Source: Methylobacterium variabile
GTDB lineage: Bacteria > Pseudomonadota > Alphaproteobacteria > Rhizobiales > Beijerinckiaceae
DNA length: 63,158 nt
Assembly (NCBI RefSeq): GCF_001043975.1
Contig: NZ_LABY01000084.1
Span: 1 to 63,158, forward strand
Direction: 5' to 3'
The notes under the pieces: model-generated
Seen by the model: only the letters and a program-made list of their open reading frames with translations
Databases searched by the model: none
Told to the model about the DNA's origin: nothing
Translations under genes and position numbers: made by a program
In this document: positions 19,910 to 28,500 of the stretch, piece after piece
Numbering within the stretch: the first letter of the stretch is position 1
Layout: every line of letters starts with the position of its first letter

Positions 19910-20809
19910 TCACGCCTGGCCGGTGATCTCGACGGCGAGCCGGTAGGCCTCGCGGAAGTCGAGGACGAGGGGCTGGTCGGCCTGGAGCAGGCGGCGGAAG
20001 AGCCCAGCCTGGGTCTTGTACTTCACGTTGCCGACGGCGAGGGCCCCGATGCCGACGCCTCGCCCGCCCGGCAGGGGCGCGGCGTCGGCGTGGACGTCGA
20101 TCCCGGCGATGCCGGCCGGCGGCACGGCGTTGACGTCCGAGGCGACGAGGAGGCGTCCGGCTTGGCCCAGATCCTCCGCGTCCAGGACCTGCACGCCCGC
20201 GGCGGCGGCGGCGAGAATCACCTCGGCCTCCCGGGCGGCGGCGACGCGGCCCGCCGCGCTGGCGCCGTCCGCGGCCTCGACCGTGACCCCGAACCGCGCC
20301 CGCATGCCCTCGGCGATCGCCGCCACCCGCTCGCGGCCGTCGTAGCCGACGAGGACCGGGTGTGCGCCCTCCAGCGCGGCGATCACCGCGGCGCAGTAGG
20401 CGACGACGCCGGTGCCGCCGAAGATCGTGACGCGCTTGGCCTCGAGCCCCTCGCCGAACGTGTCGCGCAGCGCCTTGCGCACGCAGGCCACCATGGCGGC
20501 CCCTGTGGTGAAGGAGCCGGACGGATCGGCGAAGACGTGGTTCCGGAACGGCGGCACGAAGGCGCCGGTCGCCTCGTCCACCATGTCGAGGGCGGCCTCG
20601 GCGTTCTTGCCGCCGATGAAGATCGCCGTGCGGGTGCCGTGCTCCGGCGCGCGCGAGAAGATCGAGTCCTGGACGAGGGGCACCACCTCGCCGGGCAAGA
20701 CCCCCGTATAGGTCGCCACGACGTCGAAGCCCGCGTCCACGGCCATGTTTACGTCGAACGGGCTCATGTGCTTGAGCGGCGTCAGCATGTGCAGGATCGA
20801 CCGGGCCAT
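19910..20809 (-). CDS. mtdB: NAD(P)-dependent methylene-tetrahydromethanopterin dehydrogenase
   Basis: 299 residues. MtdB oxidises methylene-H4MPT to methenyl-H4MPT with NAD or NADP. The N-terminal substrate domain reads LTPLKHMSPFDVNMAVDAGFD; the Rossmann domain carries KRVTIFGGTGVVAYCAAVIAAL, and DPSGSFTTGAAMVA is typical of MtdA/MtdB. The conserved end GNVKYKTQAGLFRRLLQ is also present. The ATG at 20809 follows a GGAGGAGG-rich stretch. Its promoter probably lies in the 156 bases after mptG. Confidence 0.96.
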   Translation of the reverse strand: MARSILHMLTPLKHMSPFDVNMAVDAGFDVVATYTGVLPGEVVPLVQDSIFSRAPEHGTRTAIFIGGKNAEAALDMVDEATGAFVPPFRNHVFADPSGSFTTGAAMVACVRKALRDTFGEGLEAKRVTIFGGTGVVAYCAAVIAALEGAHPVLVGYDGRERVAAIAEGMRARFGVTVEAADGASAAGRVAAAREAEVILAAAAAGVQVLDAEDLGQAGRLLVASDVNAVPPAGIAGIDVHADAAPLPGGRGVGIGALAVGNVKYKTQAGLFRRLLQADQPLVLDFREAYRLAVEITGQA

Positions 20810-20965
20810 CCGAACCTCCTCCGCAGCGGCGAACGCGACGCCCGCTCCACGGCACCCCGCGGCGCGACGGCGCGCGGGTGCCGTCCTGCTTGTAAGCCCG
20901 CCGGCTCCGCCTGTGTCCTGTACGTTGGTGCCAGTCAGCCGGCTTACGCCGGTGGTGGGCAGGGA

Positions 20966-21934
20966 TCAGGCGACGTCGGCGCCGCGGTTGCGCCCGCGGG
21001 CGATGCGGTAGGCGAGGTTAGGGTGGCGGGTGCGAAGCCGCGCGACCAGCAGCTCGGCCTCCTCCGCGTCGCCGGTGAGGGCGAAGCCGGTGGGTCCCCA
21101 GGAGCTCTGGCCGAAGCCGGCGACGCCGGCCTCCTCCACGCTGGCGAGGGCCGCCGCCACCGCCGCGCTGGCGTAGCGTCCGCCCTGGTGGGGCGCGAAG
21201 TAGTCGCCGATCCGGCGCTGGATCGCCGTGATGCCGGCGCCGAACGGCGCGAGATCCGCGGCGACCGCCGCCGGCAGCACCTGCATCAGCACCGTGCGGC
21301 AGATCTCGGCCGCCTCCGCGGCGGGGAAGCGGGGCAGCTCCCGGAAGGCGCGGCGCTCCTCGGCCCCGTGCACGCCGGTGCGGCCGGCATCGAGGATCAG
21401 CACCACCCGCCAGGCCTCCGGGAAGGGCAGCCGCGAGATCACCGGCGGGGCCGCGTCGCTCTCATCCCGGCCGCCGTCGACGATCAGGCCGCCGGTGACG
21501 AAGGCCGCGAGCCCGACGCCGGAGCGGTTGCCGCGGTCGAGGGCGTCCGCGAAGGCCGCCGGGGAGAACGGGGCGCCGTGGAGGGCGGCGAGGGCCGCCG
21601 CCACCGAGAGGGCGAGCTGCGTGCCCGAGCCGAAGCCCGCATGGGCCGGAATCGCCTCGGCGAGGTGAAAGGCCCCGGCCTCCGGCACCCCGAGGTGGCG
21701 GGCCGCGAGGGCCGCATAGGTCCGCACCCGCTCCAGCTCGGCGGCGATGCCGGGGCCGTCCGCCCCCGTGACCCGCAGGGTGTCGGCGCGGGCGGCCGTG
21801 AGGTCGATGCCCGGCGCGTCGAGTCCGAGGCCGATGCTGCCGAAGCGCCGTCCGAGCCCGCCATGCAGATCGAGGAAGCCGAAATGCAGCCGGGCCGGGG
21901 CACGCACCCGCACCTCCGCCCACGCCGTCCCCAT
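20966..21934 (-). CDS. mptG: Beta-ribofuranosylaminobenzene 5'-phosphate synthase
   Basis: 322 residues of the GHMP-kinase-like RFA-P synthase family, the first committed step of tetrahydromethanopterin synthesis (4-aminobenzoate plus PRPP). Motifs: VRAPARLHFGFLDLHGGLGR at the N-terminus, AIPAHAGFGSGTQLALSVAAAL (the GHMP glycine loop), NRSGVGLAAFVTGGLIVDGG and GFGQSSWGPTGFAL near the end. The ATG at 21934 is chosen because upstream in-frame sequence is not conserved-looking. It diverges from fhcB across 305 bases and stands just upstream of mtdB on its strand. Confidence 0.93.
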   Translation of the reverse strand: MGTAWAEVRVRAPARLHFGFLDLHGGLGRRFGSIGLGLDAPGIDLTAARADTLRVTGADGPGIAAELERVRTYAALAARHLGVPEAGAFHLAEAIPAHAGFGSGTQLALSVAAALAALHGAPFSPAAFADALDRGNRSGVGLAAFVTGGLIVDGGRDESDAAPPVISRLPFPEAWRVVLILDAGRTGVHGAEERRAFRELPRFPAAEAAEICRTVLMQVLPAAVAADLAPFGAGITAIQRRIGDYFAPHQGGRYASAAVAAALASVEEAGVAGFGQSSWGPTGFALTGDAEEAELLVARLRTRHPNLAYRIARGRNRGADVA

Positions 21935-22239
21935 CCCGTGCGCCAAACCGGCCTCGCTTCCTGCCCCGGTGCCGCGGCTCTCGCGGGGCCGCCCGATCGT
22001 CGGCGGATTCTTCCACATCGCCCGCCGGCTGGGCAACTCGGGGTCGGCGGATATTTGCCGGCCCCGGCCAGGCTCTGTGCAAGGCGGGGATCCGGCCCCG
22101 TGCCGCATCCCCGCGCCGGCCGCGGGCCGGACTTTCGGGGGACTTGCATGCCTGGGCGCCCGGATGCGACCGTCCCGGCTGCAACGACCGGACGCGTCCG
22201 GCACCGGGCCTGCGGGCCGGTCAAAGTGAGCGAGGGCGG
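21935..22239. promoter_or_regulatory. Divergent control region between mptG and fhcB
   Basis: 305 bases separate the divergent starts of the H4MPT synthesis gene mptG and the fhc operon, so both promoters should be here. A somewhat less GC-rich patch lies around 22040-22080. No -10/-35 or operator could be assigned with confidence. Confidence 0.5.
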
Positions 22240-23397
22240 ATGACGGCCTGGATCGACGGGCAGGCGGCGGACCGGAACGAGGCGGTCGCGGCGGCGGCCG
22301 CGCTGCTGGCAGGCGCGCGCAGCCCCCTGATCGCCGGTCTCTGCGCCGAGGTGGCGGCGGTGCAGGCGGCGTTCGACCTCGCCCGCGCCATCGGCGCATC
22401 CCTCGATCCCGCCGCGGGCGCGGCCCTCTACGACGATCTCGGGGCCCTCGCCGCCGGCGGCGCCATGACCACCACGCCGGCCGAGGCGCGGGGCCGGGCC
22501 GACCTGGTGCTGGCGCTCGGGCGCGCCCCCTGGGAATCCGGCCTGATGCGCGACCTGGCGGCGGAGGGCCCCGGCCGCGGCCGGGCGGCCGGGCGGCCGC
22601 GCGCGCTCCTCTCCCTCGGCGGGCCCGGTGACGGCGCCATCCAGCACGTCGCCTACCCGGTGGACGAGGCCGGGCTTCCGGCTGCGGTCGGCCTGCTGCG
22701 CGGCCTCGTCGCCGGTCGCATCGCCGGCACCCATCCCCTCGCCGATCTCTCGGTGCGCCTGCGCGAGGCCCTCTACGGCGTCGTGCTGTACGACCCCGCC
22801 GAGACCGGCGCCCTCGGGGCCGAGATGCTGAACGGCCTCGTCAAGGACCTGAACGAGTCCACCCGCTGCTTCGCCCTGCCCCTCGGAGATCCCCACCAGG
22901 GCCGGGCGGTGGCGCAGGTCTCGGCCTGGAGCACGGGCCAGGGGCCGCGGGTCGGCTTCGGCCGCGGCACCCCCGAGCACGATCCCTGGCGCTTCGATGC
23001 GCAGCGCCAGGTCGCCGCCGGGGAGGTCGACGCCGCTCTCTGGCTCGCCTCCCTGCCGGCCCCCCTGCCCGCCTGGACGCGCACCCTGCCGACCGTGGCG
23101 CTCCTCGGGACGCCCAAGGGCGGGGAGATCGGCGGCGACGCGGCGCGGATCGTCATCGGCGTCGGCGTGCCGGGCGAGGCGTTCGGCGCCGCGCTCTGGC
23201 ACCCGCGCCGCGCCGCCATCGCGTGGCAGGACCCCGCGCCCGGAGCCGAGCCCCAGGCGCTGCCGCCCGCCGCCGCGATCCTCGCCGATCTCCTGGCCCG
23301 CCTCACCGCGCCAGCGACCGGCGGGCCGGCGAGCCCGCCGGCCGCACGGTCGGCGGATGAGCCGACCGCACAACCGGAGAGCCCCGCCTCATGCTGA
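22240..23397 (+). CDS. fhcB: Formyltransferase/hydrolase complex subunit B (FwdB/FmdB homologue)
   Basis: 385 residues, related to the molybdopterin subunit B of formylmethanofuran dehydrogenase. In bacteria the Fhc complex only transfers and hydrolyses formyl groups, releasing formate. Consistent with this, no CxxC iron-sulfur cluster or catalytic Cys/Sec motif is visible (only scattered Cys). Recognisable pieces are SPLIAGLCAEVAAVQAAFDL, DLVLALGRAPWESGL, DLNESTRCFALPLGDPHQG and VALLGTPKGGEIGGDAARI. The GGGCGG site precedes ATG 22240. The 3' end overlaps fhcA by 7 bases; it is the first gene of fhcBADC. Confidence 0.92.
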   Translation: MTAWIDGQAADRNEAVAAAAALLAGARSPLIAGLCAEVAAVQAAFDLARAIGASLDPAAGAALYDDLGALAAGGAMTTTPAEARGRADLVLALGRAPWESGLMRDLAAEGPGRGRAAGRPRALLSLGGPGDGAIQHVAYPVDEAGLPAAVGLLRGLVAGRIAGTHPLADLSVRLREALYGVVLYDPAETGALGAEMLNGLVKDLNESTRCFALPLGDPHQGRAVAQVSAWSTGQGPRVGFGRGTPEHDPWRFDAQRQVAAGEVDAALWLASLPAPLPAWTRTLPTVALLGTPKGGEIGGDAARIVIGVGVPGEAFGAALWHPRRAAIAWQDPAPGAEPQALPPAAAILADLLARLTAPATGGPASPPAARSADEPTAQPESPASC

Positions 23398-25031
23398 CCC
23401 GCATCGCCGGCGGCCGGGTGATCGACCCGACCACCGGGCGCGACGCCATCGGCGACGTCTGGATCGAGGACGGCCGGATCACCGGCCCGTCCGACCGCGC
23501 GCCCGATCGCACCATCGACGCCGCCGCCTGCGTCGTGATGGCGGGGGGCGTCGAGGTCCATTCCCACATCGCCGGCGGCAACGTGGTGCTGGCGCGCCTG
23601 CTCCTGCCGGAGCTGGGCCTGTCCGAGCCCGACACCCCGAACCCGCACGGCTCCGGCCGCGACGTCGGCCTCCTCTACGCGCGGATGGGCTACACCACCG
23701 CGGTCGAGCCGGCGATGCCGCCGGTCAACGCGCTCGCGACCCAGCTCGAACTCGCCGAGATCCCGCTCCTCGACCGGGGCGGCCTGTGCGTGATGGGCAA
23801 CGACGACCACCTGCTCCAGCTTCTGCGCGACCGGGCGGGGAGAGATGCGGTGCGCGACCTCGTCGCCCTCAACCTCGCGACCTCGCGGGCGCTCGGCGTC
23901 AAGGTCATCAACGCCGGCGGCGCCGAGGCCTTCAAGGACGGGGCGGTGCGCTTCGGCCTCGACGACGAGGTGCCGGCCTACGGGCTGACCTCGCGGACGA
24001 TCCTGAGCGGCCTGCTCGACGCCGTCGAGGCGCTCAAGGTGCCCCACCCGCTCCACGTCCATTGCAGCAATCTCGGCCTGCCGGGGGCCGACGACAGCCT
24101 GATCGAGACCCTGGAGGCGGCCGAAGGCCGGCGCATCCACTTCGCCCACGCCCAGTTCTACGCCTACGCGGCGGTCGACCGGGAGAATCCGCTGACCGGC
24201 GGCTTCGCCTCGGCGGCGCCGCGCATCGCCGAGGCGTTGCGCCGCCATCCCAACGCCACCCTCGACGTCGGCCAGGTGGTGTTCGGCCAGACCGCGACCA
24301 TCTCCCTCGACATCCTGCGCCAGTTCTCCGGCCGCAAGGCGGCGAGCCCGCGGAAGTGGATCGTCAATGCCGGCGACGCCGAGGGCGGCGGCATCGTGCC
24401 GTTCCGCTACCGCGACCGCGGCCCGACCTCCGCGCTGCAATTCGCCATCGGGCTCGAGCTGATGCTGCTCTCGCCGGATCCGGAGCGCACCATCCTGACC
24501 ACCGACCACCCGAACGGCGGGCCCTTCACCGCCTATCCGCGCATCCTCCACCTGCTGATGGACAAGGAGGCCCGCGACCGGGAACTCGCCTCCCATCCGA
24601 AGGTCGCGGTCGAGCGCTCCGGACTCGCCGGCATCGCGCGCGAGTACACGCTCTCGGAGGTGGCGCAGCTCACCCGCTCCGGCCCGGCGAAGCTCCTCGG
24701 CCTTGACGACCGCGGCCACCTGCGCCCCGGCGCCAGGGCCGACGTCGCGATCTACCGCGACCAGCCCGACCGGACCGCGATGTTCGCCCGCGCCCACCGG
24801 GTGCTCAAGGACGGCGCGGTGATCGTCGAGGACGGCGAGGTCGTGGCCTGGCCCCGCGGCCGCACGCTGCAGCTCGCGGTCGAGGCCGATGCCGACATGG
24901 CGCGGCGGACCGACGCCTACCTCCAGGGCCGCTTCGGCGCCGGCCTGTCGAGCTTCTCCGTGCCGGACGCGGCCTTCCCGGGGCGCCGAGGATCCGAGCC
25001 AGTGTTCGAGGCGGTCGCATGCCGGACCTGA
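23391..25031 (+). CDS. fhcA: Formyltransferase/hydrolase complex subunit A (formylmethanofuran hydrolase)
   Basis: 546-residue amidohydrolase with the binuclear-metal site: HSH at about 57-59 (GVEVHSHIAGGN), the carboxylated-Lys segment KVINAGGAEAFKDGA, HVHCSNLGLPG, HFAHAQFYAY and TTDHPNGGPFTAYPR. It hydrolyses formylmethylofuran to formate and methylofuran. The N-terminal beta-sandwich starts MLTRIAGGRVIDP. The start lies within the end of fhcB and the stop within fhcD, so the four genes are translationally coupled. Confidence 0.95.
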   Translation: MLTRIAGGRVIDPTTGRDAIGDVWIEDGRITGPSDRAPDRTIDAAACVVMAGGVEVHSHIAGGNVVLARLLLPELGLSEPDTPNPHGSGRDVGLLYARMGYTTAVEPAMPPVNALATQLELAEIPLLDRGGLCVMGNDDHLLQLLRDRAGRDAVRDLVALNLATSRALGVKVINAGGAEAFKDGAVRFGLDDEVPAYGLTSRTILSGLLDAVEALKVPHPLHVHCSNLGLPGADDSLIETLEAAEGRRIHFAHAQFYAYAAVDRENPLTGGFASAAPRIAEALRRHPNATLDVGQVVFGQTATISLDILRQFSGRKAASPRKWIVNAGDAEGGGIVPFRYRDRGPTSALQFAIGLELMLLSPDPERTILTTDHPNGGPFTAYPRILHLLMDKEARDRELASHPKVAVERSGLAGIAREYTLSEVAQLTRSGPAKLLGLDDRGHLRPGARADVAIYRDQPDRTAMFARAHRVLKDGAVIVEDGEVVAWPRGRTLQLAVEADADMARRTDAYLQGRFGAGLSSFSVPDAAFPGRRGSEPVFEAVACRT

Positions 25032-25951
25032 TCCTTCACGGCATCCGGGTCGAGGACACCTTCGCGGAGGCCTTCGACATGGCCGGCACCGCCCTGGTGC
25101 TGACCGCCGGGACGGCCGAATGGGCGATGATCGCCGCCGTCACCATGACGGGCTTCGCCACCTCGGTGATCGGCTGCGGCGCCGAGGCCGGCATCGACGC
25201 CGTGCTCTCCCCCGACGAGACCCCGGACGGGCGCCCCGGCGTGCGCGTGCTGCTGTTCGGCTTCGATGCCGGCGGTCTCAAGGACCAGCTCCTGCGCCGG
25301 GTCGGGCAGTGCGTGCTCACCTCGCCCGGCAGCGCGGTCTATGCCGGCATTTCCTGGGACGATCCGCACGCCGGCAAGGCGCTCAAGCTCGGCGGGGCGA
25401 TCCGCTACTTCGGCGACGGTTTTTCCGTGGCCAAGCGCGTCGCCGGCCGGCGCTACTGGCGCACGCCGGTGATGGACGGCGAATTCCTGTGCGAGCACTC
25501 CGTGCCGACGATCGAGGGCGCGGTCGGCGGCGGCAACCTGCTCTTCCTCGGCCGGCGCTTTCCCGACACCCTGCGGGTGGCCGAGATCGCGGTCGCGGCG
25601 GCGCGCAGCGTGCCGGACGTGATCCTGCCCTTCCCGGGCGGCGTGGTGCGCTCCGGGTCCAAGGTCGGCGGGCGCACCAAGGGCATGATGGCCTCGACCA
25701 ACGACGCCTACTGCCCGACCCTGAAGGGCCGGGCCGGCTCGGCCCTGCCGCCGGAGGTCGACGTGGTGCTGGAGATCGTCATCGACGGGCTCTCCGCCGG
25801 CGCGGTTGCGGCGGCGATGCGGGCGGCGCTCCACGCCTCCACGGAGGCCGGGGCCGAGCTCGGCCTCGTCGCGGTCACGGCGGGCAATTACGGCGGCAAT
25901 CTCGGCCGTCACCACTTCCACCTCCGGGACCTGCTCGGGGCCGCCGCATGA
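25019..25951 (+). CDS. fhcD: Formylmethanofuran-tetrahydromethanopterin formyltransferase
   Basis: 310 residues of the Ftr family. It moves the formyl group from formyl-H4MPT to methylofuran inside the Fhc complex. Typical parts: GIRVEDTFAEAFDMAGTALV, MTGFATSVIGCGAEAGID, LGGAIRYFGDGFSVAKRVAG, PFPGGVVRSGSKVGGRTKGM and TAGNYGGNLGRHHFHLRDLL. The start overlaps the fhcA 3' end by 13 bases; the TGA overlaps the fhcC ATG. Confidence 0.96.
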   Translation: MPDLILHGIRVEDTFAEAFDMAGTALVLTAGTAEWAMIAAVTMTGFATSVIGCGAEAGIDAVLSPDETPDGRPGVRVLLFGFDAGGLKDQLLRRVGQCVLTSPGSAVYAGISWDDPHAGKALKLGGAIRYFGDGFSVAKRVAGRRYWRTPVMDGEFLCEHSVPTIEGAVGGGNLLFLGRRFPDTLRVAEIAVAAARSVPDVILPFPGGVVRSGSKVGGRTKGMMASTNDAYCPTLKGRAGSALPPEVDVVLEIVIDGLSAGAVAAAMRAALHASTEAGAELGLVAVTAGNYGGNLGRHHFHLRDLLGAAA

Positions 25952-26745
25952 GCACCCTCACCCTGCGCGAGGCGCCGCCGGAGCGCCTGGACCTCGGCGG
26001 CCTCCATCCGGCGGCGCTGGCGGGCCTGTCGGAGACGGAGGTTGCCCGCCTGCCGGTCGGCACCAGCCGGCGCGGCCTCACCCTCGGCGACTGCTTCAAG
26101 GTCAGTCTCGACGGGTCGGACGAGCTGCGGATCGTCGGCGCCACCGAGCGCCTCGACCGGGTCGGGGCCGGCCTCGGCGCCGGGCGGATCGTGGTCGAGG
26201 GCGATGTCGGCCAGCGCCTCGGCGCCGGCATGCGAGGGGGCAGCCTCACGGTCAGCGGTTCCGCCGGGCCCTTCGCCGGCACGGCGGCCCGGGGCGGCAC
26301 GATCCGCATCGCCGGAGACGCCGCGGAGAGCGCCGGCGGCGCGGTCCACGGGGCGCAGGCCGGGCTCGACGGGGCGACCCTGCTGATCGGCGGGGTCGCG
26401 GGCGACCGCCTCGGCAACCGGATGCGCGCCGGCCTGATCGTGGCGAAGCGCGCCGGCACCCACGCCGGTGCCCGCATGATCGCCGGTACCATCGTGGCGG
26501 AGGAGATCGGCGACCATCCGGGTTACGGCATGCGCCGCGGCACCCTGATCGCCGCCCGCCACGGCGCCCTGCTGCCGACCTTCGCCGAGACCGGCCGCCA
26601 GGACCTCGTCGTCCTGCGCCTCCTGGCGAGATCCCTGGAGGGCTTGTCGCCGGAGGCGGCGGCGCTCCTGCGCGCGCGCCAGCGCCGGTACTCGGGCGAC
26701 CTCGCGACCTTGGGCAAGGGGGAGCTGTTCACCCCGGCGGGGTGA
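25948..26745 (+). CDS. fhcC: Formyltransferase/hydrolase complex subunit C
   Basis: 265 residues of the FwdC/GltB C-terminal family: a right-handed beta-helix built on Gly-rich repeats (MRGGSLTVSGSAGPFAGTAA, RGGTIRIAGDAAESAGG, MRAGLIVAKRAGTHAGARM, MRRGTLIAARHG). It acts as the scaffold subunit. ATG 25948 overlaps the fhcD TGA (ATGA). It is last in the operon; a dispersed palindromic repeat begins 43 bases after the stop. Confidence 0.94.
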   Translation: MSTLTLREAPPERLDLGGLHPAALAGLSETEVARLPVGTSRRGLTLGDCFKVSLDGSDELRIVGATERLDRVGAGLGAGRIVVEGDVGQRLGAGMRGGSLTVSGSAGPFAGTAARGGTIRIAGDAAESAGGAVHGAQAGLDGATLLIGGVAGDRLGNRMRAGLIVAKRAGTHAGARMIAGTIVAEEIGDHPGYGMRRGTLIAARHGALLPTFAETGRQDLVVLRLLARSLEGLSPEAAALLRARQRRYSGDLATLGKGELFTPAG

Positions 26746-26788
26746 GCGGGTGACGCCTGGACGGTCCGGTTCGTCGACGGTGGTGAAT

Positions 26789-26946
26789 CCTCCATCGTCA
26801 GCCCGGGGCCGCGCAGCGGAACCCGGGATCCATCACCGCTGAGGATGCAGGATGAAGCGGAACGCGGACCGCCTCGTTCTCCGATGCCAGCAGTGACGGA
26901 TCCGGGGTTCTTCGCCTTCGGCGAGCCCCGGGACGACGTGGGAGGG
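26789..26946. repeat. Dispersed palindromic element after fhcC
   Basis: A region of about 158 bases whose left arm (26797-26845) and right arm (26895-26940) are imperfect inverted repeats around CCCGGGATCC/GGATCCGGGG cores. It begins with CCTCCATCGTCAG, which recurs at 62877. It occupies the space between fhcC and the convergent PQQ-associated operon and could fold into a long hairpin acting as a terminator. Confidence 0.65.
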
Positions 26947-26991
26947 TGGTAGGATCGCGCGTGAAGCTCGCCTCCGGAGCCGTGCGGTCGT

Positions 26992-27609
26992 TCACAGCCT
27001 CTCCTGGATCTTCCGCGCGATCGCCCCCAGGCGCTGCTCGAGCAGGGTCGGCACCTCGCAGACGTAGGTCAGGGACTGGCTGCGCTCCTGGAAGATGCGC
27101 TTGTCCCAGGTGAAGCGGGTCTCCAGCTCGGCGAGCTCCTTGGTGTCGGGCACGTCCGGGGCGGTCTTCACCTCGCTGATCCGGCCGGCCTCGTCGCGGA
27201 TGCGCTCGGCCAGCAGGCGCTGGCCGCGGGCGTAGCGGCCGATGCCGGCCACGACCTTGTCGCGCTCGCCGTTGAGCACCTCGAACACCCCGGCGAAGAC
27301 CCGGGTCAGGCGGACCTGCTTCTGGCCCGGATCGAGGGTGCCCACGAAGGCGTCGAGGAGACCGTCGACCTCCTCCAGCGGCAGGCGGCGCGAGGCGATC
27401 TTCTGGGCGAGGAGCGCCGCCTCGGTGTCGCTGCCCCACTCGGCCAGCGCCTGGGTCGGGTCGGGCCCGGTCCAGACCGTACCGGGGCCCAGCGTCGAGA
27501 CCTTGCGCTGGGCGCAGGGCCAGTCGGCGTCGGGCCGGGGCTGGGCGAGCGCCGGGGCGGCGCCGAGGACCAGGAGCGTGGCGAGGAGGGTGCGGAGCAT
27601 CGCGGGCAT
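26992..27609 (-). CDS. Exported hypothetical protein of the PQQ-associated operon
   Basis: 205 residues (or 202 from the second ATG at 27600). A signal peptide, MLRTLLATLLVLGAAPALAQ, leads to a mature helical protein with one Cys in DWPCAQRKV and another near the end (TYVCEVP), which could form a disulfide. No family name was recognised. It is the last gene of the minus-strand ABC operon, 23 bases after the permease, so a periplasmic role tied to that system is inferred. It might alternatively be an unrelated secreted protein carried on the same transcript. Confidence 0.75.
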   Translation of the reverse strand: MPAMLRTLLATLLVLGAAPALAQPRPDADWPCAQRKVSTLGPGTVWTGPDPTQALAEWGSDTEAALLAQKIASRRLPLEEVDGLLDAFVGTLDPGQKQVRLTRVFAGVFEVLNGERDKVVAGIGRYARGQRLLAERIRDEAGRISEVKTAPDVPDTKELAELETRFTWDKRIFQERSQSLTYVCEVPTLLEQRLGAIARKIQERL

Positions 27610-27632
27610 CTCTCGAGGCTGGCGGCGGGCGG

Positions 27633-28490
27633 TCAGCCCGCCTCCCCGGCCGGGCCGCCGCGGCGGGCGATGAGCCCGCGGCCGGGATCGTAGGCCGCCA
27701 CGGCCAGGACGAAGAACACGATCCCCGTCCCGACCACGACCGCGCAGGCCACCGGGTTGAAGGCGCCGTAGAGGGCGAAGCGCACCAGCTCGACGGCGTG
27801 GGTGAAGGGGTTGGCCTGGCAGATCCAGTACAGTGCCGCGCTCGACTCGTTGACCCGCCAGAGCGGGTAGAGCGCCGAGGAGGCGAAGAACATCGGGAAG
27901 ATCACGAAGTTCATCACGCTGGCGAAGTTCTCGAGCTGGCGCACCAGGGAGGACAGGAACAGCCCGATGGCGCCGAGCATCAGCCCGGAGGCCAGGAAGG
28001 CCGGCAGGGCGAGGAGGTAGCCGCGCCACGGGATGTCGGTCTCGAACCAGCTCGCGATCCCGAGGAAGACGTAGGCCTGGATCAGCGACACGACCACGCC
28101 GGCGATCAGCTTGGCGAAGAGCAGGCTCCAGCGCGGATAGGGGCTGGTGAGCAGCACCCGCATCGAGCCGACCTCGCGGTCGTAGACCATCGAGAGCGAG
28201 GATTGCATGCCGTTGAACAGCTGGATCATCACGGCGAGGCCCGGCACGACGTAGACCTCGTAGAGCACGTAGGTCTCATAAGGAGGCGTGATCGACAGGC
28301 CGAGCGTGTTGCGAAACCCCGCCGCGAAGATGAACAGCCAGACCAGCGGCCGCACAAGGGCGGAGAAGAACCGCTCCTTCTGGTTGAAGAAGCGCAGTAG
28401 CTCCCGGCGCACGATGCCGGACAGCGCGATGAAGTAGCCGCCGGCATCGAGACGGCCGCGCACGGGGGTGAGGGACGTCCCGGCACTCAT
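27633..28490 (-). CDS. ABC-2 type permease of the PQQ-linked alcohol-oxidation ABC system
   Basis: 285 residues with six hydrophobic segments of the ABC-2 exporter family (RELLRFFNQKERFFSALVRPLVWLFIFAAGF region, EVGSMRVLLTSPYPRW coupling helix, and the later FASVMNFVIFPMFFASSALYPLW). It is most like the PedC-type permease that accompanies PQQ-dependent alcohol dehydrogenases. It starts 10 bases after the ATPase gene ends. The substrate is unknown. Confidence 0.85.
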   Translation of the reverse strand: MSAGTSLTPVRGRLDAGGYFIALSGIVRRELLRFFNQKERFFSALVRPLVWLFIFAAGFRNTLGLSITPPYETYVLYEVYVVPGLAVMIQLFNGMQSSLSMVYDREVGSMRVLLTSPYPRWSLLFAKLIAGVVVSLIQAYVFLGIASWFETDIPWRGYLLALPAFLASGLMLGAIGLFLSSLVRQLENFASVMNFVIFPMFFASSALYPLWRVNESSAALYWICQANPFTHAVELVRFALYGAFNPVACAVVVGTGIVFFVLAVAAYDPGRGLIARRGGPAGEAG

Positions 28491-28500
28491 GCGGCTCTCC

